Below are positions 28,715 through 35,684 of a stretch of 36,566 nucleotides of DNA, one piece after another. The notes beneath the pieces were generated by a model. That model did not search any database and had not been told where the DNA came from. It worked only from the letters and a program-made list of their open reading frames with translations. Position 1 is the stretch's first letter. Each line of letters starts with the position of its first letter. Source of the stretch: a virus; the IMG/VR virus record IMGVR_UViG_3300009180_000010, positions 1-36,566 of that record. One strand, written 5' to 3'. The translations under genes and the position numbers were made by a program.

Positions 28715-28959
28715 GCGGTCCCCCATGCTTTTTCTTTGATCCATTGAATGACCTTCCAGGCATAATATGGAGAAGTAAACTCCGCAAGATATTCAAAAAT
28801 ATATCTTTCGTGGATTCTTCCAAAGGCGCCGTTGTTTAAAATTGCGTCGTTGTAATAGTCGCGGATTTCCAATTTAACTATGTCCCCGCAACTCTTCGCG
28901 CGAATTACTCCGCCCGCGCAACATGCTCCAATTCTCCAGGTCTTTGTTCGTCTTGTCAT
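28711..28959 (-). CDS. Hypothetical 82-aa protein
   Basis: ATG at 28959, directly after the TAA of the 58-aa gene. N-terminal Cys (IGACCAGGVIRAKSCGD), then aromatic-rich helix-strand segments (YIFEYLAEFTSPYYAWKVI). It ends in an ATGA overlap with the Cys-rich 244-aa gene, so the two may act together. No family recognised. Confidence 0.62.
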   Translation of the reverse strand: MTRRTKTWRIGACCAGGVIRAKSCGDIVKLEIRDYYNDAILNNGAFGRIHERYIFEYLAEFTSPYYAWKVIQWIKEKAWGTA

Positions 28960-29136
28960 TTATTTGCCCCCCCTTCTTTTCTCTTCTATAAATTGCGCCA
29001 GCTCCTGGCGCTGGGAATCGCAACATTGTTCGATTCTTTCCCAATCTGTTTTTGTGAAGTTTTTGACATCCACAATAGAATCATTTTCCAGGGGACCGAA
29101 ACTTCCATCAGCAGTAAAATAAAACTTCGTTGTCAT
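28960..29136 (-). CDS. Hypothetical 58-aa protein
   Basis: Start at 29136 with AAGGAT upstream; ten more in-frame residues upstream lack a site. Short strands (TTKFYFTADGSFGPLEND), then a charged helix (WERIEQCCDSQRQELAQFIE). The stop abuts the next start. Function unknown. Confidence 0.6.
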   Translation of the reverse strand: MTTKFYFTADGSFGPLENDSIVDVKNFTKTDWERIEQCCDSQRQELAQFIEEKRRGGK

Positions 29137-29137
29137 G

Positions 29138-29218
29138 TTATTTAATCCTTCCCGCCAGGACGCCAAAGGCGACGCCAGCGAAAAAAACTAGTCCGATGAT
29201 TTGAGGTAGGTTATTCAT
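29138..29218 (-). CDS. TM microprotein, 26 aa
   Basis: ATG at 29218 with GGGGAT upstream and tight packing: 1 base from each neighbour. The peptide NNLPQIIGLVFFAGVAFGVL, then AGRIK, is a single membrane helix with a positive C-terminal end. Very short, so the support is the spacing, ribosome site and membrane pattern shared with the other microproteins here. Confidence 0.5.
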   Translation of the reverse strand: MNNLPQIIGLVFFAGVAFGVLAGRIK

Positions 29219-29219
29219 A

Positions 29220-29444
29220 TTAATAAATCCCCTGCTTAATTTCTTCGAGTCTCTGCTGGAAAAGTTTTGTTGCGCACTCCAGGTTGTGCAATGCATCCAT
29301 GATGTCTGAATCGTCAAGCTTACGCACGATATCTTTCAAGACATTGTGCGTGCATGGATTCGAGAGAATCGCGTTTTTGCGCTCAGCATAGGTGCGAGTG
29401 ACTTTGACCGCGCTCGCTTCGGTTTGTGTATTGGTGTTGCTCAT
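29220..29444 (-). CDS. Hypothetical 74-aa protein, first gene of the minus-strand cluster
   Basis: ATG at 29444 behind AAGAGG. Disordered Thr/Ser-rich N-terminus, then helices (AERKNAILSNPCTHNVLKDI, IMDALHNLECATKLFQQRLE). As the first gene of a divergently transcribed early-type cluster it could be a regulator, but there is no helix-turn-helix signature I can defend. A promoter-like pair lies immediately upstream. Confidence 0.62.
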   Translation of the reverse strand: MSNTNTQTEASAVKVTRTYAERKNAILSNPCTHNVLKDIVRKLDDSDIMDALHNLECATKLFQQRLEEIKQGIY

Positions 29445-29450
29445 CCTCTT

Positions 29451-29478
29451 AACATACGCAACCTCGTTGAGTAGTCAA
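29451..29478 (-). promoter_or_regulatory. Putative promoter for the minus-strand cluster
   Basis: On the - strand TTGACT (29478-29473), a 16-nt spacer and TATGTT (29456-29451). The expected transcription start is at about 29444, the A of the ATG, so the first message may lack a leader. The -35 overlaps a dyad (29466-29479). Confidence 0.45.
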
Positions 29479-29479
29479 C
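29466..29479. promoter_or_regulatory. Operator-like dyad in the divergent promoter region
   Basis: GTTGA-GTAG-TCAAC is a perfect 5-bp dyad centred in the 66-bp gap between the minus-strand cluster and the terminase operon, overlapping the -35 of the leftward promoter. It is placed to let one regulator control both directions. Confidence 0.4.
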
Positions 29480-29501
29480 ATGTTTTTTTAAAATATTTTC
29501 A

Positions 29502-29510
29502 TGGTAGAAT
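29502..29510 (+). promoter_or_regulatory. Putative extended -10 promoter of the terminase operon
   Basis: TGG-TAGAAT: TGn extension plus a 5-of-6 match to TATAAT, preceded by a T/A-rich tract (29482-29499) like an UP element. The predicted start of transcription is near 29517, which is itself an ATG in the terminase small-subunit frame. Confidence 0.42.
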
Positions 29511-30227
29511 ATGGGCATGGAATCGATGCCTGCTGACGCCCCAGGGGAAGAATCCCTGGCTCAAGACAAGGGGAAGAATGGAAAGCCCTCCCTTTATAAC
29601 GATCAGATTGCCCAGGAAATAATCGATGCTTGCCGTAGTGGATTCACCCTGGAAAAGGCGGGCGCCCTGGTTGGCCTTTCACCTAGCACAATCAAATCCT
29701 GGTGCGCCAGGAAGACAGACTTTGCGCGCAGGGTCGAGACTGCCAGAAAAAAGCATGAGCTTGCCCTCCTTCGCGATGTCGAGCTGGCAGGGCAAAAATC
29801 CTGGCAGGCCAAAGCTTGGTGCCTGGAGCGCATTTATTCCTACGCCCAGCCCAGCGCCAGGATCGCGGTCCAGGGAAATGTCGAGCATGGGTTAAGCGCA
29901 GGACTAGCGCAGATTTTAGCAGGTTCCTTGTCGAAAAAAGAAAAGCCTGCACAAGTGATTGATGCGCAAGTAGATAAATTGGAACTTCCCAACCTAACAA
30001 TTCGAGACAAGAATTATTGTGCGACAAACGAAAAGCCCTCCCAGGAAACTTCCGCCCAGGTCGTCCAGGTCGAGCAGGCAAGCGCGCCAAAGCGCAGGCG
30101 CCATGTTCCGATGAGAAGACGCTCGCCTAGGAAAGCGCAGGCCCTAGATACCACGACGCCCCCTGGGGGTCCCCCCTCCCCAAATTTAAAATCGGTAACC
30201 CCCCCAAGTATTTGCGACACAAAATAA
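29511..30227 (+). CDS. terS: Terminase small subunit (putative)
   Basis: 238 aa from ATG 29511; ATGs at 29517 and 29526 are equally possible, and the -10 box at 29505-29510 favours one of them. A helix-turn-helix region lies at about residues 34-62 (QIAQEIIDACRSGFTLEKAG, then ALVGLSPSTIKSWCAR), the DNA-recognition part of small terminases, followed by a coiled-coil-like oligomerisation region. The C-terminal third is disordered, basic and Pro-rich. It lies just before the large subunit, the usual order. It would bind the packaging site and load the motor. Confidence 0.78.
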   Translation: MGMESMPADAPGEESLAQDKGKNGKPSLYNDQIAQEIIDACRSGFTLEKAGALVGLSPSTIKSWCARKTDFARRVETARKKHELALLRDVELAGQKSWQAKAWCLERIYSYAQPSARIAVQGNVEHGLSAGLAQILAGSLSKKEKPAQVIDAQVDKLELPNLTIRDKNYCATNEKPSQETSAQVVQVEQASAPKRRRHVPMRRRSPRKAQALDTTTPPGGPPSPNLKSVTPPSICDTK

Positions 30228-30240
30228 AAAGAGGTCTATA

Positions 30241-31677
30241 GTGGGCAAAACAACTAAGCCTCCCAAACGCACGCCAGAGGAGATTTTAGCAGAAATCCAA
30301 TCACCAGCAGGATTTGCAAAACACGTCCTTGGACTTGAGTTATATGATTGGCAGAGAAAGGTTTTGCGTGATCTGCAAGACAAAGATTGCCGAGTTGCAC
30401 TCAAAGCAGCGAACGGATCTGGCAAGACAAGCACAGTCATCGCGTCAATTTTAATTTGGCATGCGTTCTGTTTTAAGGGAAGCATTGCTACGACAACCGC
30501 AGGCGTATGGCGACAAGTCGAGAAACAATTGTGGCCTAGCCTGCGCAAACACATTGCGCGCGTAGGCGGAAATTGGGAAGTCACCTCTGGAGAAATCCGC
30601 TACATATTTCCAGACGGATCGATGAGCAGGATCGTCGGGTACAGCGCGACAGACCCAGGTCGGGCGGAAGGGTTCCATGCCGACGACCACGACACCATGC
30701 CGTTGCTGATCGTGGTGGACGAAGCCAAGTCAATCCCAGACCCTCTCTTCGAAGCCCTGTGGCGTTGCCAACCCACTCGCGTATTGCTGGCCTCCAGCCC
30801 TGGTGCGAGTACTGGCGCGTTCTATCGCGCGTTCACCAAGGAGTCAGCGATGTGGAAGAAGCACACCGTGACAGCGTTTGATTGTCCCCATATCACCAAG
30901 GCGCAGATCGACGAGGTGGTCCAGCGGTATGGCGAGAAGCACCCGCTGACCAGGTCGATGGTTTATGGCGAGTTCGTGGACATAGGGTCGGAGAGTCTTG
31001 TCATCAATTACAACTCGCTCCAGGGATGCCAGAACAGTCCTCCAGACTTTAAGCCTGGGAACAGGACGGCAGGAGTGGACTTTGCAGCAGGTGGTGACTG
31101 CAACGTGCTTTGCATTCGGGATGGAAACAAGATCCTTCCGATCATCGCTTGGCGCGAGCGGGACACCATGGCTGCGGTTGGCAAGTTCATCGTCGAGTTC
31201 AAGAAGCATGGCTTGAAAGCTGAAGACATCTATGCCGACGCCAGCGGTCTTGGAATGCCCATGTGTGATGCCTTGGCCGAGTCTGGATGGCGGGTCAATA
31301 GGGTGAACTTTGGTGGCGTGCCTCACGATGCGGATGCCTATACGAACAGGTCGGCAGAGATGTGGTTTAACATGTCTAAGAAGATTTCCGATCGTGAGAT
31401 CATACTGCCAGAGGATGACGACGAACTGATGGCGCAATTGACATGTCGCAGGACCGTGACCAACAGCAGGGGTAAGCTGGGCGTCGAATCAAAGGATTCC
31501 TTGCGCAGTAGGGGCATATCCAGCCCCGATAGGGCCGACGCATTGGCATTGTGCCTAGATGGTGGTAATGTACGCTGGGACTTGACTTTCCCTACGGAAC
31601 GGCCAACTTGGCGTACGTTAAACGATCTAATGGAACAAAACGACCCAGTTATGGCTGGGTTTGACGCAGGAGGATAA
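30241..31677 (+). CDS. terL: Terminase large subunit (packaging ATPase/nuclease)
   Basis: 478 aa from GTG 30241 with AGAGGT upstream. ATPase: AANGSGKTS (56-64) is Walker A, and LLIVVDEA (155-162) is Walker B plus catalytic Glu. Nuclease (RNase H-like): GVDFAAGGD (D280), IYADASGLG (D332) and SPDRADAL (D433). The order is typical for the Terminase_6 / large terminase group. It pumps DNA into the prohead through the portal and cuts it. The C-terminus is complete. GTG start and small subunit spacing of 13 bp support coupling. Confidence 0.93.
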   Translation: MGKTTKPPKRTPEEILAEIQSPAGFAKHVLGLELYDWQRKVLRDLQDKDCRVALKAANGSGKTSTVIASILIWHAFCFKGSIATTTAGVWRQVEKQLWPSLRKHIARVGGNWEVTSGEIRYIFPDGSMSRIVGYSATDPGRAEGFHADDHDTMPLLIVVDEAKSIPDPLFEALWRCQPTRVLLASSPGASTGAFYRAFTKESAMWKKHTVTAFDCPHITKAQIDEVVQRYGEKHPLTRSMVYGEFVDIGSESLVINYNSLQGCQNSPPDFKPGNRTAGVDFAAGGDCNVLCIRDGNKILPIIAWRERDTMAAVGKFIVEFKKHGLKAEDIYADASGLGMPMCDALAESGWRVNRVNFGGVPHDADAYTNRSAEMWFNMSKKISDREIILPEDDDELMAQLTCRRTVTNSRGKLGVESKDSLRSRGISSPDRADALALCLDGGNVRWDLTFPTERPTWRTLNDLMEQNDPVMAGFDAGG

Positions 31678-31680
31678 ACT

Positions 31681-31851
31681 ATGAACATCTGGAATTGGAT
31701 TACTGCTAACTGGCAGACCATCGTCGCTGCTGTGGGTGGCGTGGTGCTGACCGCTCGTATCATCGTCAAATTAACCCCTAGCGATATTGACAACGTGTGG
31801 CTGGAGAAGATCGTGTCTTTCCTGCGCGCTGTTGGCCTAAAGATCGACTAA
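31681..31851 (+). CDS. Small membrane protein, holin candidate, 56 aa
   Basis: ATG 31681 with GGAGGAT 6 nt upstream. After an aromatic N-terminus (MNIWNWITANW) there is one membrane helix (QTIVAAVGGVVLTARIIV), then an amphipathic charged C-terminus (WLEKIVSFLRAVGLKID). Single-TM holins of this size exist (class III), and the next two frames look like spanins, so a lysis cassette is likely. The endolysin, however, is far away (13624). An alternative is a small virion membrane protein. Confidence 0.65.
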   Translation: MNIWNWITANWQTIVAAVGGVVLTARIIVKLTPSDIDNVWLEKIVSFLRAVGLKID

Positions 31852-31858
31852 TAATTCT

Positions 31859-32047
31859 GTGCTTCGTGCGCTGCTTGAGATCATCTCAGCCATATTCCGT
31901 ATCATCCCAGGATGGCGGGAGAAGCGCACACAAGATTTCGAAAATGAGTGGCATCGCAATCGTGATGCCATTAACAGCGATCTTGGCCGTAATGCTTGGT
32001 GGGTGCGTGACAACTCATCCAATAACTCAGACGAGCGGGATAGTTGA
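31859..32047 (+). CDS. Putative i-spanin (Rz-like), 62 aa
   Basis: GTG 31859, 7 bp after the holin candidate. The N-terminal 19 residues are hydrophobic (MLRALLEIISAIFRIIPGW), enough for a membrane or amphipathic anchor. The remainder is charged and helical (REKRTQDFENEWHRNRDAIN). A lipoprotein gene starts inside it in another frame (31944), the nested layout of Rz/Rz1. It is shorter than typical Rz and the anchor is weak, so the call is tentative. Together they would fuse inner and outer membrane at lysis. Confidence 0.52.
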   Translation: MLRALLEIISAIFRIIPGWREKRTQDFENEWHRNRDAINSDLGRNAWWVRDNSSNNSDERDS

Positions 32048-32177
32048 AGAGTTGATGAAAGATCCGACCTACATCGAAATCCGCAGAGGTACGCCTGGCG
32101 CGCGCGAATGGGCAAGGAAAGCTTTGAATGCTGTCAACGATCTTTCGTATGAATTGAAGACCGAGAGGAATAAATAA
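31944..32177 (+). CDS. Lipoprotein, putative o-spanin (Rz1-like), 77 aa
   Basis: ATG 31944 is nested in the preceding gene, sharing 104 bases in a different frame. A classic lipoprotein signal, MSGIAIVMPLTAILAVMLGGC, ends in the lipobox LGGC (Cys21). The mature part is about 57 residues with THPITQTSG, then a helical charged C-terminus (REWARKALNAVNDLSYELKT). With the gene before it, it matches an embedded or overlapping spanin pair. It is longer and less Pro-rich than lambda Rz1. One base separates it from the portal gene. Confidence 0.7.
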   Translation: MSGIAIVMPLTAILAVMLGGCVTTHPITQTSGIVEELMKDPTYIEIRRGTPGAREWARKALNAVNDLSYELKTERNK

Positions 32178-32178
32178 A

Positions 32179-34053
32179 ATGCCAATTACCCAAGACAAAT
32201 ACAATCGTCGCGCGGATTATCACAAACGGATCATCGACTGCCTTAACCAGCGCGAGACTTGGGAGAATCGCCAGCGCCTGTTCTACCAGGCTCGATACTT
32301 TGGTGTGCGTCGTAAGACCAAACCTTGGCCTACCGCAGCCGACCTGCACGTTCAGTTGATCGATACTGCCATCGAGCGCTTAAAGCCTTCGTTCGTCAAC
32401 AGCGCGATTGGAAACGACATCCTTTCCAGCTTCGTCCCGATGCGTCAGCAGTTGACTCCGATCACGGTTACTGCGGAACGCTGGTTTGATTACAAGATGC
32501 GCGAGCAGTCAAATTTCCAGAAAGAGATCGTGTCCGTCATCGACAATCTACTTCTTTATGGTCGTGGTGTTGCCAAGGTGATCTGGGATGACGAAGGCAA
32601 GAAGATTAACTTCGAGGCGATCGATCCTTTCCATCTTATCGTTCCGCAGTACACCAAGGAACTGAAGGACGCAGACTTTATCGTCCACATCATCTCGACA
32701 TCCGTTGATACCTATAAGACCAATCCTCTCTACAAGCAGGATGAAGACTTCATCAAGCGCATCGCTGGCAAACCGAACAACTCAGTCGGTCTTCGCAGCG
32801 AGATCCAAGACGAGATTTATCGGCGCGAAGGCATCACACAGGAAGCAGAGAATGACCGCATCATCCTGTGGGAAATGTACACTCCGTCGAAGGACGGTTG
32901 GTTGGTAGAGACATTCTCGCCTCTCGCGGTCGATGAGAACGTGCGGAAACCTTTCACTCTCCCATATGAACACGGCGAACCTCCCTTCGTTGATTTCCCA
33001 TATGAAATCACGGGTGGCGGTTGGTATAGTCCTCGCGGGGTAGCTGAGATCCTCCTCCCTGGCGAAAACCTCCTCAACAAGCTCAAGAACTCCCTCTCTG
33101 ACTATGTAGAGCTGGCCAACCGCCCTGTTTTCGAAGCGCAGAATCCGATCTCGCTCAACACGGCGAATCTGAAGATGCAGCCTGGTCAGATCCTTCCGCA
33201 GGGATTAAAGCCAGTCCAGTTCAGTCAACCTCCGTTCGACTTCCAGCGTTTGATGCTCGAAGAGCGTCAACTCGCAGAGATCCGCATGGGCAATCCAGAT
33301 TTCGGTGCTGGTTCGCAGTTCAATACCAGCGATCGCAAGACTGCCACCGAGATCCAGGCCGTGCAGGGTCAAGCTGCTGCTTCCAGCGATTTGAGGAATC
33401 GAATCTTCCGCATGAGCTTGGCGCACTTGTTCCGCCAGTCATGGTCGCTGTACGTTCAGTACGCCAAGGAAGATCTGATGTATCGCTATGCCGACGATAC
33501 TGGCCAGATGGTTCCAGAGGGAATCCATCAGCAGTACTCGATCGAGCCGAAGGGCGGATTGGATTTCATTAACCGCCAGTTCTCGTTGCAGAAATCTGTG
33601 GCACGGATGCAGATGTTCCAAAATAATCCTTTCATCAACCAGGCCGAGTTGGTTAAATCGGTGCTTGAACAAGACGATCCGTCGCTCGTTCGCAGGTTGT
33701 TTACCGATCCTCAAGCAGGTGCTGGAGATCAAGCTGAAGACCAGGCGACTGAAATTGCGACCATGTTGGCAACAGGATTCCCTGTCGCGATCAAGCCTAG
33801 CGATGATCACAAGGCGCACATATCGGTTCTGTTCGCGTTCAACCAGGCAGCTCAAGTTCGACAACAGCCAGTTGACGACAGCGCGATGCAGGTTCTTATG
33901 CAGCACTTGCAACAGCACTTACAGGCGCTAGAACAAACTGATCCGAATACCTCAAGGGCTATTCAAAAACAACTTCGCGATGCTGCTGCTGCTCAAATGA
34001 AGCAGCAGGAACAAGCAGCAAGACAACAACAACCCCAACCACAGGTAATGTAA
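32179..34053 (+). CDS. Portal protein
   Basis: 624 aa with a start one base after the lipoprotein stop. The N-terminal RKTKPWPTAADLHVQLIDTA, the central IDNLLLYGRGVAKVIWDD, FEAIDPFHLIVP and the GGGWYSPRGVAEILLPGENL region are typical of podovirus-type head-tail connector portals. The C-terminus is Gln-rich (about 560-624), forming the crown or barrel. As a dodecamer it is the channel for DNA packaging and ejection and docks the terminase coded upstream. Confidence 0.88.
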   Translation: MPITQDKYNRRADYHKRIIDCLNQRETWENRQRLFYQARYFGVRRKTKPWPTAADLHVQLIDTAIERLKPSFVNSAIGNDILSSFVPMRQQLTPITVTAERWFDYKMREQSNFQKEIVSVIDNLLLYGRGVAKVIWDDEGKKINFEAIDPFHLIVPQYTKELKDADFIVHIISTSVDTYKTNPLYKQDEDFIKRIAGKPNNSVGLRSEIQDEIYRREGITQEAENDRIILWEMYTPSKDGWLVETFSPLAVDENVRKPFTLPYEHGEPPFVDFPYEITGGGWYSPRGVAEILLPGENLLNKLKNSLSDYVELANRPVFEAQNPISLNTANLKMQPGQILPQGLKPVQFSQPPFDFQRLMLEERQLAEIRMGNPDFGAGSQFNTSDRKTATEIQAVQGQAAASSDLRNRIFRMSLAHLFRQSWSLYVQYAKEDLMYRYADDTGQMVPEGIHQQYSIEPKGGLDFINRQFSLQKSVARMQMFQNNPFINQAELVKSVLEQDDPSLVRRLFTDPQAGAGDQAEDQATEIATMLATGFPVAIKPSDDHKAHISVLFAFNQAAQVRQQPVDDSAMQVLMQHLQQHLQALEQTDPNTSRAIQKQLRDAAAAQMKQQEQAARQQQPQPQVM

Positions 34054-34054
34054 T

Positions 34055-34747
34055 ATGGCAACTAAATCAAAAAAACCAATTTTAAAGAAACAAAATATGG
34101 CTCCTATTGATGCTGTGCAAAATCCTAATTTTGATCAAGCATTAGCGCAACAAAATTATTTAAATAATTTGCAACAGTCTTTGGCAAATTTACAGGCACA
34201 GAATTATCCAACCATGGGATCTGGTCAATTGGGACCAAATTTAGAAATACCAACTGGTCGATTGGGCGGACTTACAGCAGAACAGGCTGGAATTTCTCCA
34301 GAACAAAAGAAAATTCTTGATCAATTGGGACCAAATTTAGGAATACCAACTGGTGGATTTGGCGGACTTACAGCACAGCAGGCTGGAATTTCTCCACAAC
34401 AAAAGAAAATTCTTGATGAATTGATGGCAAAACAGCAAGCAGAAATTCTTACCCAGGGATCTGCGCAGCAAAAAGCAAATTTACAGGGGAGCATGATTGG
34501 AATTCCAAATCCAGCACAATCAAACCAGCAGAATCCTCAAATGCAACAAATACAGGATTACAATAAAATGCTTCAGCAGGGAATGCAGCGTAACCAGGAA
34601 ATAAATAAAGCTGCTCAAAATTTCGCAGTAATGGGCGCACCATCTAAGAGTTTCTCCCAAGTTGCTGGAGGAATTGGTCGCATGAACAAAATGCCAAGAC
34701 AGACAAAACAGAATTTTATTACTCCTAATAATCAAAATATGTTTTAA
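34055..34747 (+). CDS. Gln-rich protein with tandem 32-aa repeat
   Basis: 230 aa, 1 base after the portal gene. The N-terminus is basic (MATKSKKPILKKQNMAPIDA), and the rest is Gln/Asn/Pro-rich with two copies of a 32-residue unit (LGGLTAEQAGISPEQKKILD in copy 1). The C-terminus ends in MNKMPRQTKQNF. DNA is A/T-rich compared with the portal gene. Low complexity and position suggest an internal head or portal-associated protein. No family recognised. Confidence 0.65.
   Translation: MATKSKKPILKKQNMAPIDAVQNPNFDQALAQQNYLNNLQQSLANLQAQNYPTMGSGQLGPNLEIPTGRLGGLTAEQAGISPEQKKILDQLGPNLGIPTGGFGGLTAQQAGISPQQKKILDELMAKQQAEILTQGSAQQKANLQGSMIGIPNPAQSNQQNPQMQQIQDYNKMLQQGMQRNQEINKAAQNFAVMGAPSKSFSQVAGGIGRMNKMPRQTKQNFITPNNQNMF
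34226..34417 (+). repeat. Tandem 96-bp repeat (two copies) in the Gln-rich gene
   Basis: Copies at 34226-34321 and 34322-34417 are highly similar at the nucleotide level and in phase with codons, each 32 residues. Unlike the fibre repeat, the copies differ at few bases, so this duplication is recent and could expand or contract by slippage. Confidence 0.85.
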
Positions 34748-34750
34748 GTT

Positions 34751-34779
34751 TTGACTTCAGCGCTCAAGGCGCTTGTATT
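34751..34779 (+). promoter_or_regulatory. Putative promoter for the methyltransferase gene
   Basis: TTGACT (34751-34756), a 17-nt spacer and TGTATT (34774-34779). The spacer contains an inverted repeat, AGCGC-TCAAG-GCGCT (34759-34773), which could be an operator or hairpin. The -10 lies 5 nt from ATG 34785, again pointing to a leaderless message. Confidence 0.45.
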
Positions 34780-34784
34780 CTCGG

Positions 34785-35315
34785 ATGGCAGTTCCAGTAA
34801 TGCGCGATGCATTCCAAGCAGAAGGTCTTGCTAAATTATGCAAGTGGGCGAATCAAGGTGGAGCTACTGGAAAGTGCGTTGAAATTGGATCGTATAGCGG
34901 GGAAGGCACGATTGTTCTTGCCGACTATTTCAAAGAAGTTCTAGCAGTAGATCCATGGGTTAACGGGTATGATCCAGACGATGTGGCAAGCCACCAATGC
35001 CCAATGGAAGACGTTTTTAATGCTTTTCAAGAAAGAACCAAGGCCAAAGGAAACATAAGTTTCTCTCGAGGTAAAAGCCTAGATGCCCTGGAGTTTGTTG
35101 CAGACGGATCGCTCGATCTTGTCTATGTAGACGGTGACCATAGGTACGAAGGTGCACTTGCAGATCTTAAAGGATGGTTGCCAAAGATCAGAAAAGGCGG
35201 GTGTATGACTGGACACGACTTTAGCTTCCCAACTGTCCAGAAGGCATTATCAGAGGTGTTTAAGGGTGATTACTTGGCCCTGTTCCAGGGTGATAGTTGG
35301 GGATACATTATATGA
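34785..35315 (+). CDS. Class I SAM-dependent methyltransferase
   Basis: 176 aa from ATG 34785 (a TTG at 34773 is less likely). CVEIGSYSGEGTIVLADYF is motif I (SAM binding), VLAVDPW the motif II acid, and LVYVDGDHRYEGALADLKGW with GGCMTGHDF match the Methyltransf_24 group (catechol/sugar-type O-methyltransferases). The target is unknown: virion or host glycans, or a protein. Its placing between portal and scaffold genes, with its own promoter-like element, is unusual. The end overlaps the next gene by ATGA. Confidence 0.8.
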   Translation: MAVPVMRDAFQAEGLAKLCKWANQGGATGKCVEIGSYSGEGTIVLADYFKEVLAVDPWVNGYDPDDVASHQCPMEDVFNAFQERTKAKGNISFSRGKSLDALEFVADGSLDLVYVDGDHRYEGALADLKGWLPKIRKGGCMTGHDFSFPTVQKALSEVFKGDYLALFQGDSWGYII

Positions 35316-35635
35316 GAAAACTACGCGCTATTCTTGCATTTATACGCCACCAGGAATGGGTAGATGAGCCTAAGTGGGAGGCGGAGGACGAAAGGGCATT
35401 AACTGGGTTCCTTGGCACTCTTACTGGCAAGAAACTAAGTCTGATACTTTTAAACCTTACCTTGCGCCAAAATGCCTCCGCAGTAGAGAAGAAAGCGGAT
35501 TCACTTGCAGAGGCGTGCGGATATGCTAAAGGATTTCGAGGTTGTGTGGCGACCATTGAGTCGTTATGCAGCCCCAAACAAAACTCGCCCATCCTCGACA
35601 GTAGGGATGGGGCCGATGAACCTACTGTCAATTAA
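35312..35635 (+). CDS. Hypothetical 107-aa helical protein
   Basis: ATG 35312 in the ATGA overlap. The protein has a helical body (MRKLRAILAFIRHQEWVDEP, LLNLTLRQNASAVEKKADSL, EACGYAKGF) and a disordered acidic tail. In many phages small helical proteins with a xxACGYAxGF-like end occur just before the capsid block, so a head-assembly role is likely. The scaffold gene follows after 49 bp. Confidence 0.65.
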   Translation: MRKLRAILAFIRHQEWVDEPKWEAEDERALTGFLGTLTGKKLSLILLNLTLRQNASAVEKKADSLAEACGYAKGFRGCVATIESLCSPKQNSPILDSRDGADEPTVN

Positions 35636-35684
35636 CCTACGTTTTAGAATGACTCCCTAGAGCGCGGTGTAAGAAAGGGTCAAA

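Noticed and set aside
33488-33931. 147-aa + strand frame inside the portal gene
   Set aside because: Fully inside a strong portal frame. Composition is Arg/Ser/Cys-rich with no ribosome site.
3896-34417. Link between the two 96-bp repeats (fibre and Gln-rich gene)
   Set aside because: They share only the period; their sequences are unrelated, so the equal length is taken as chance.
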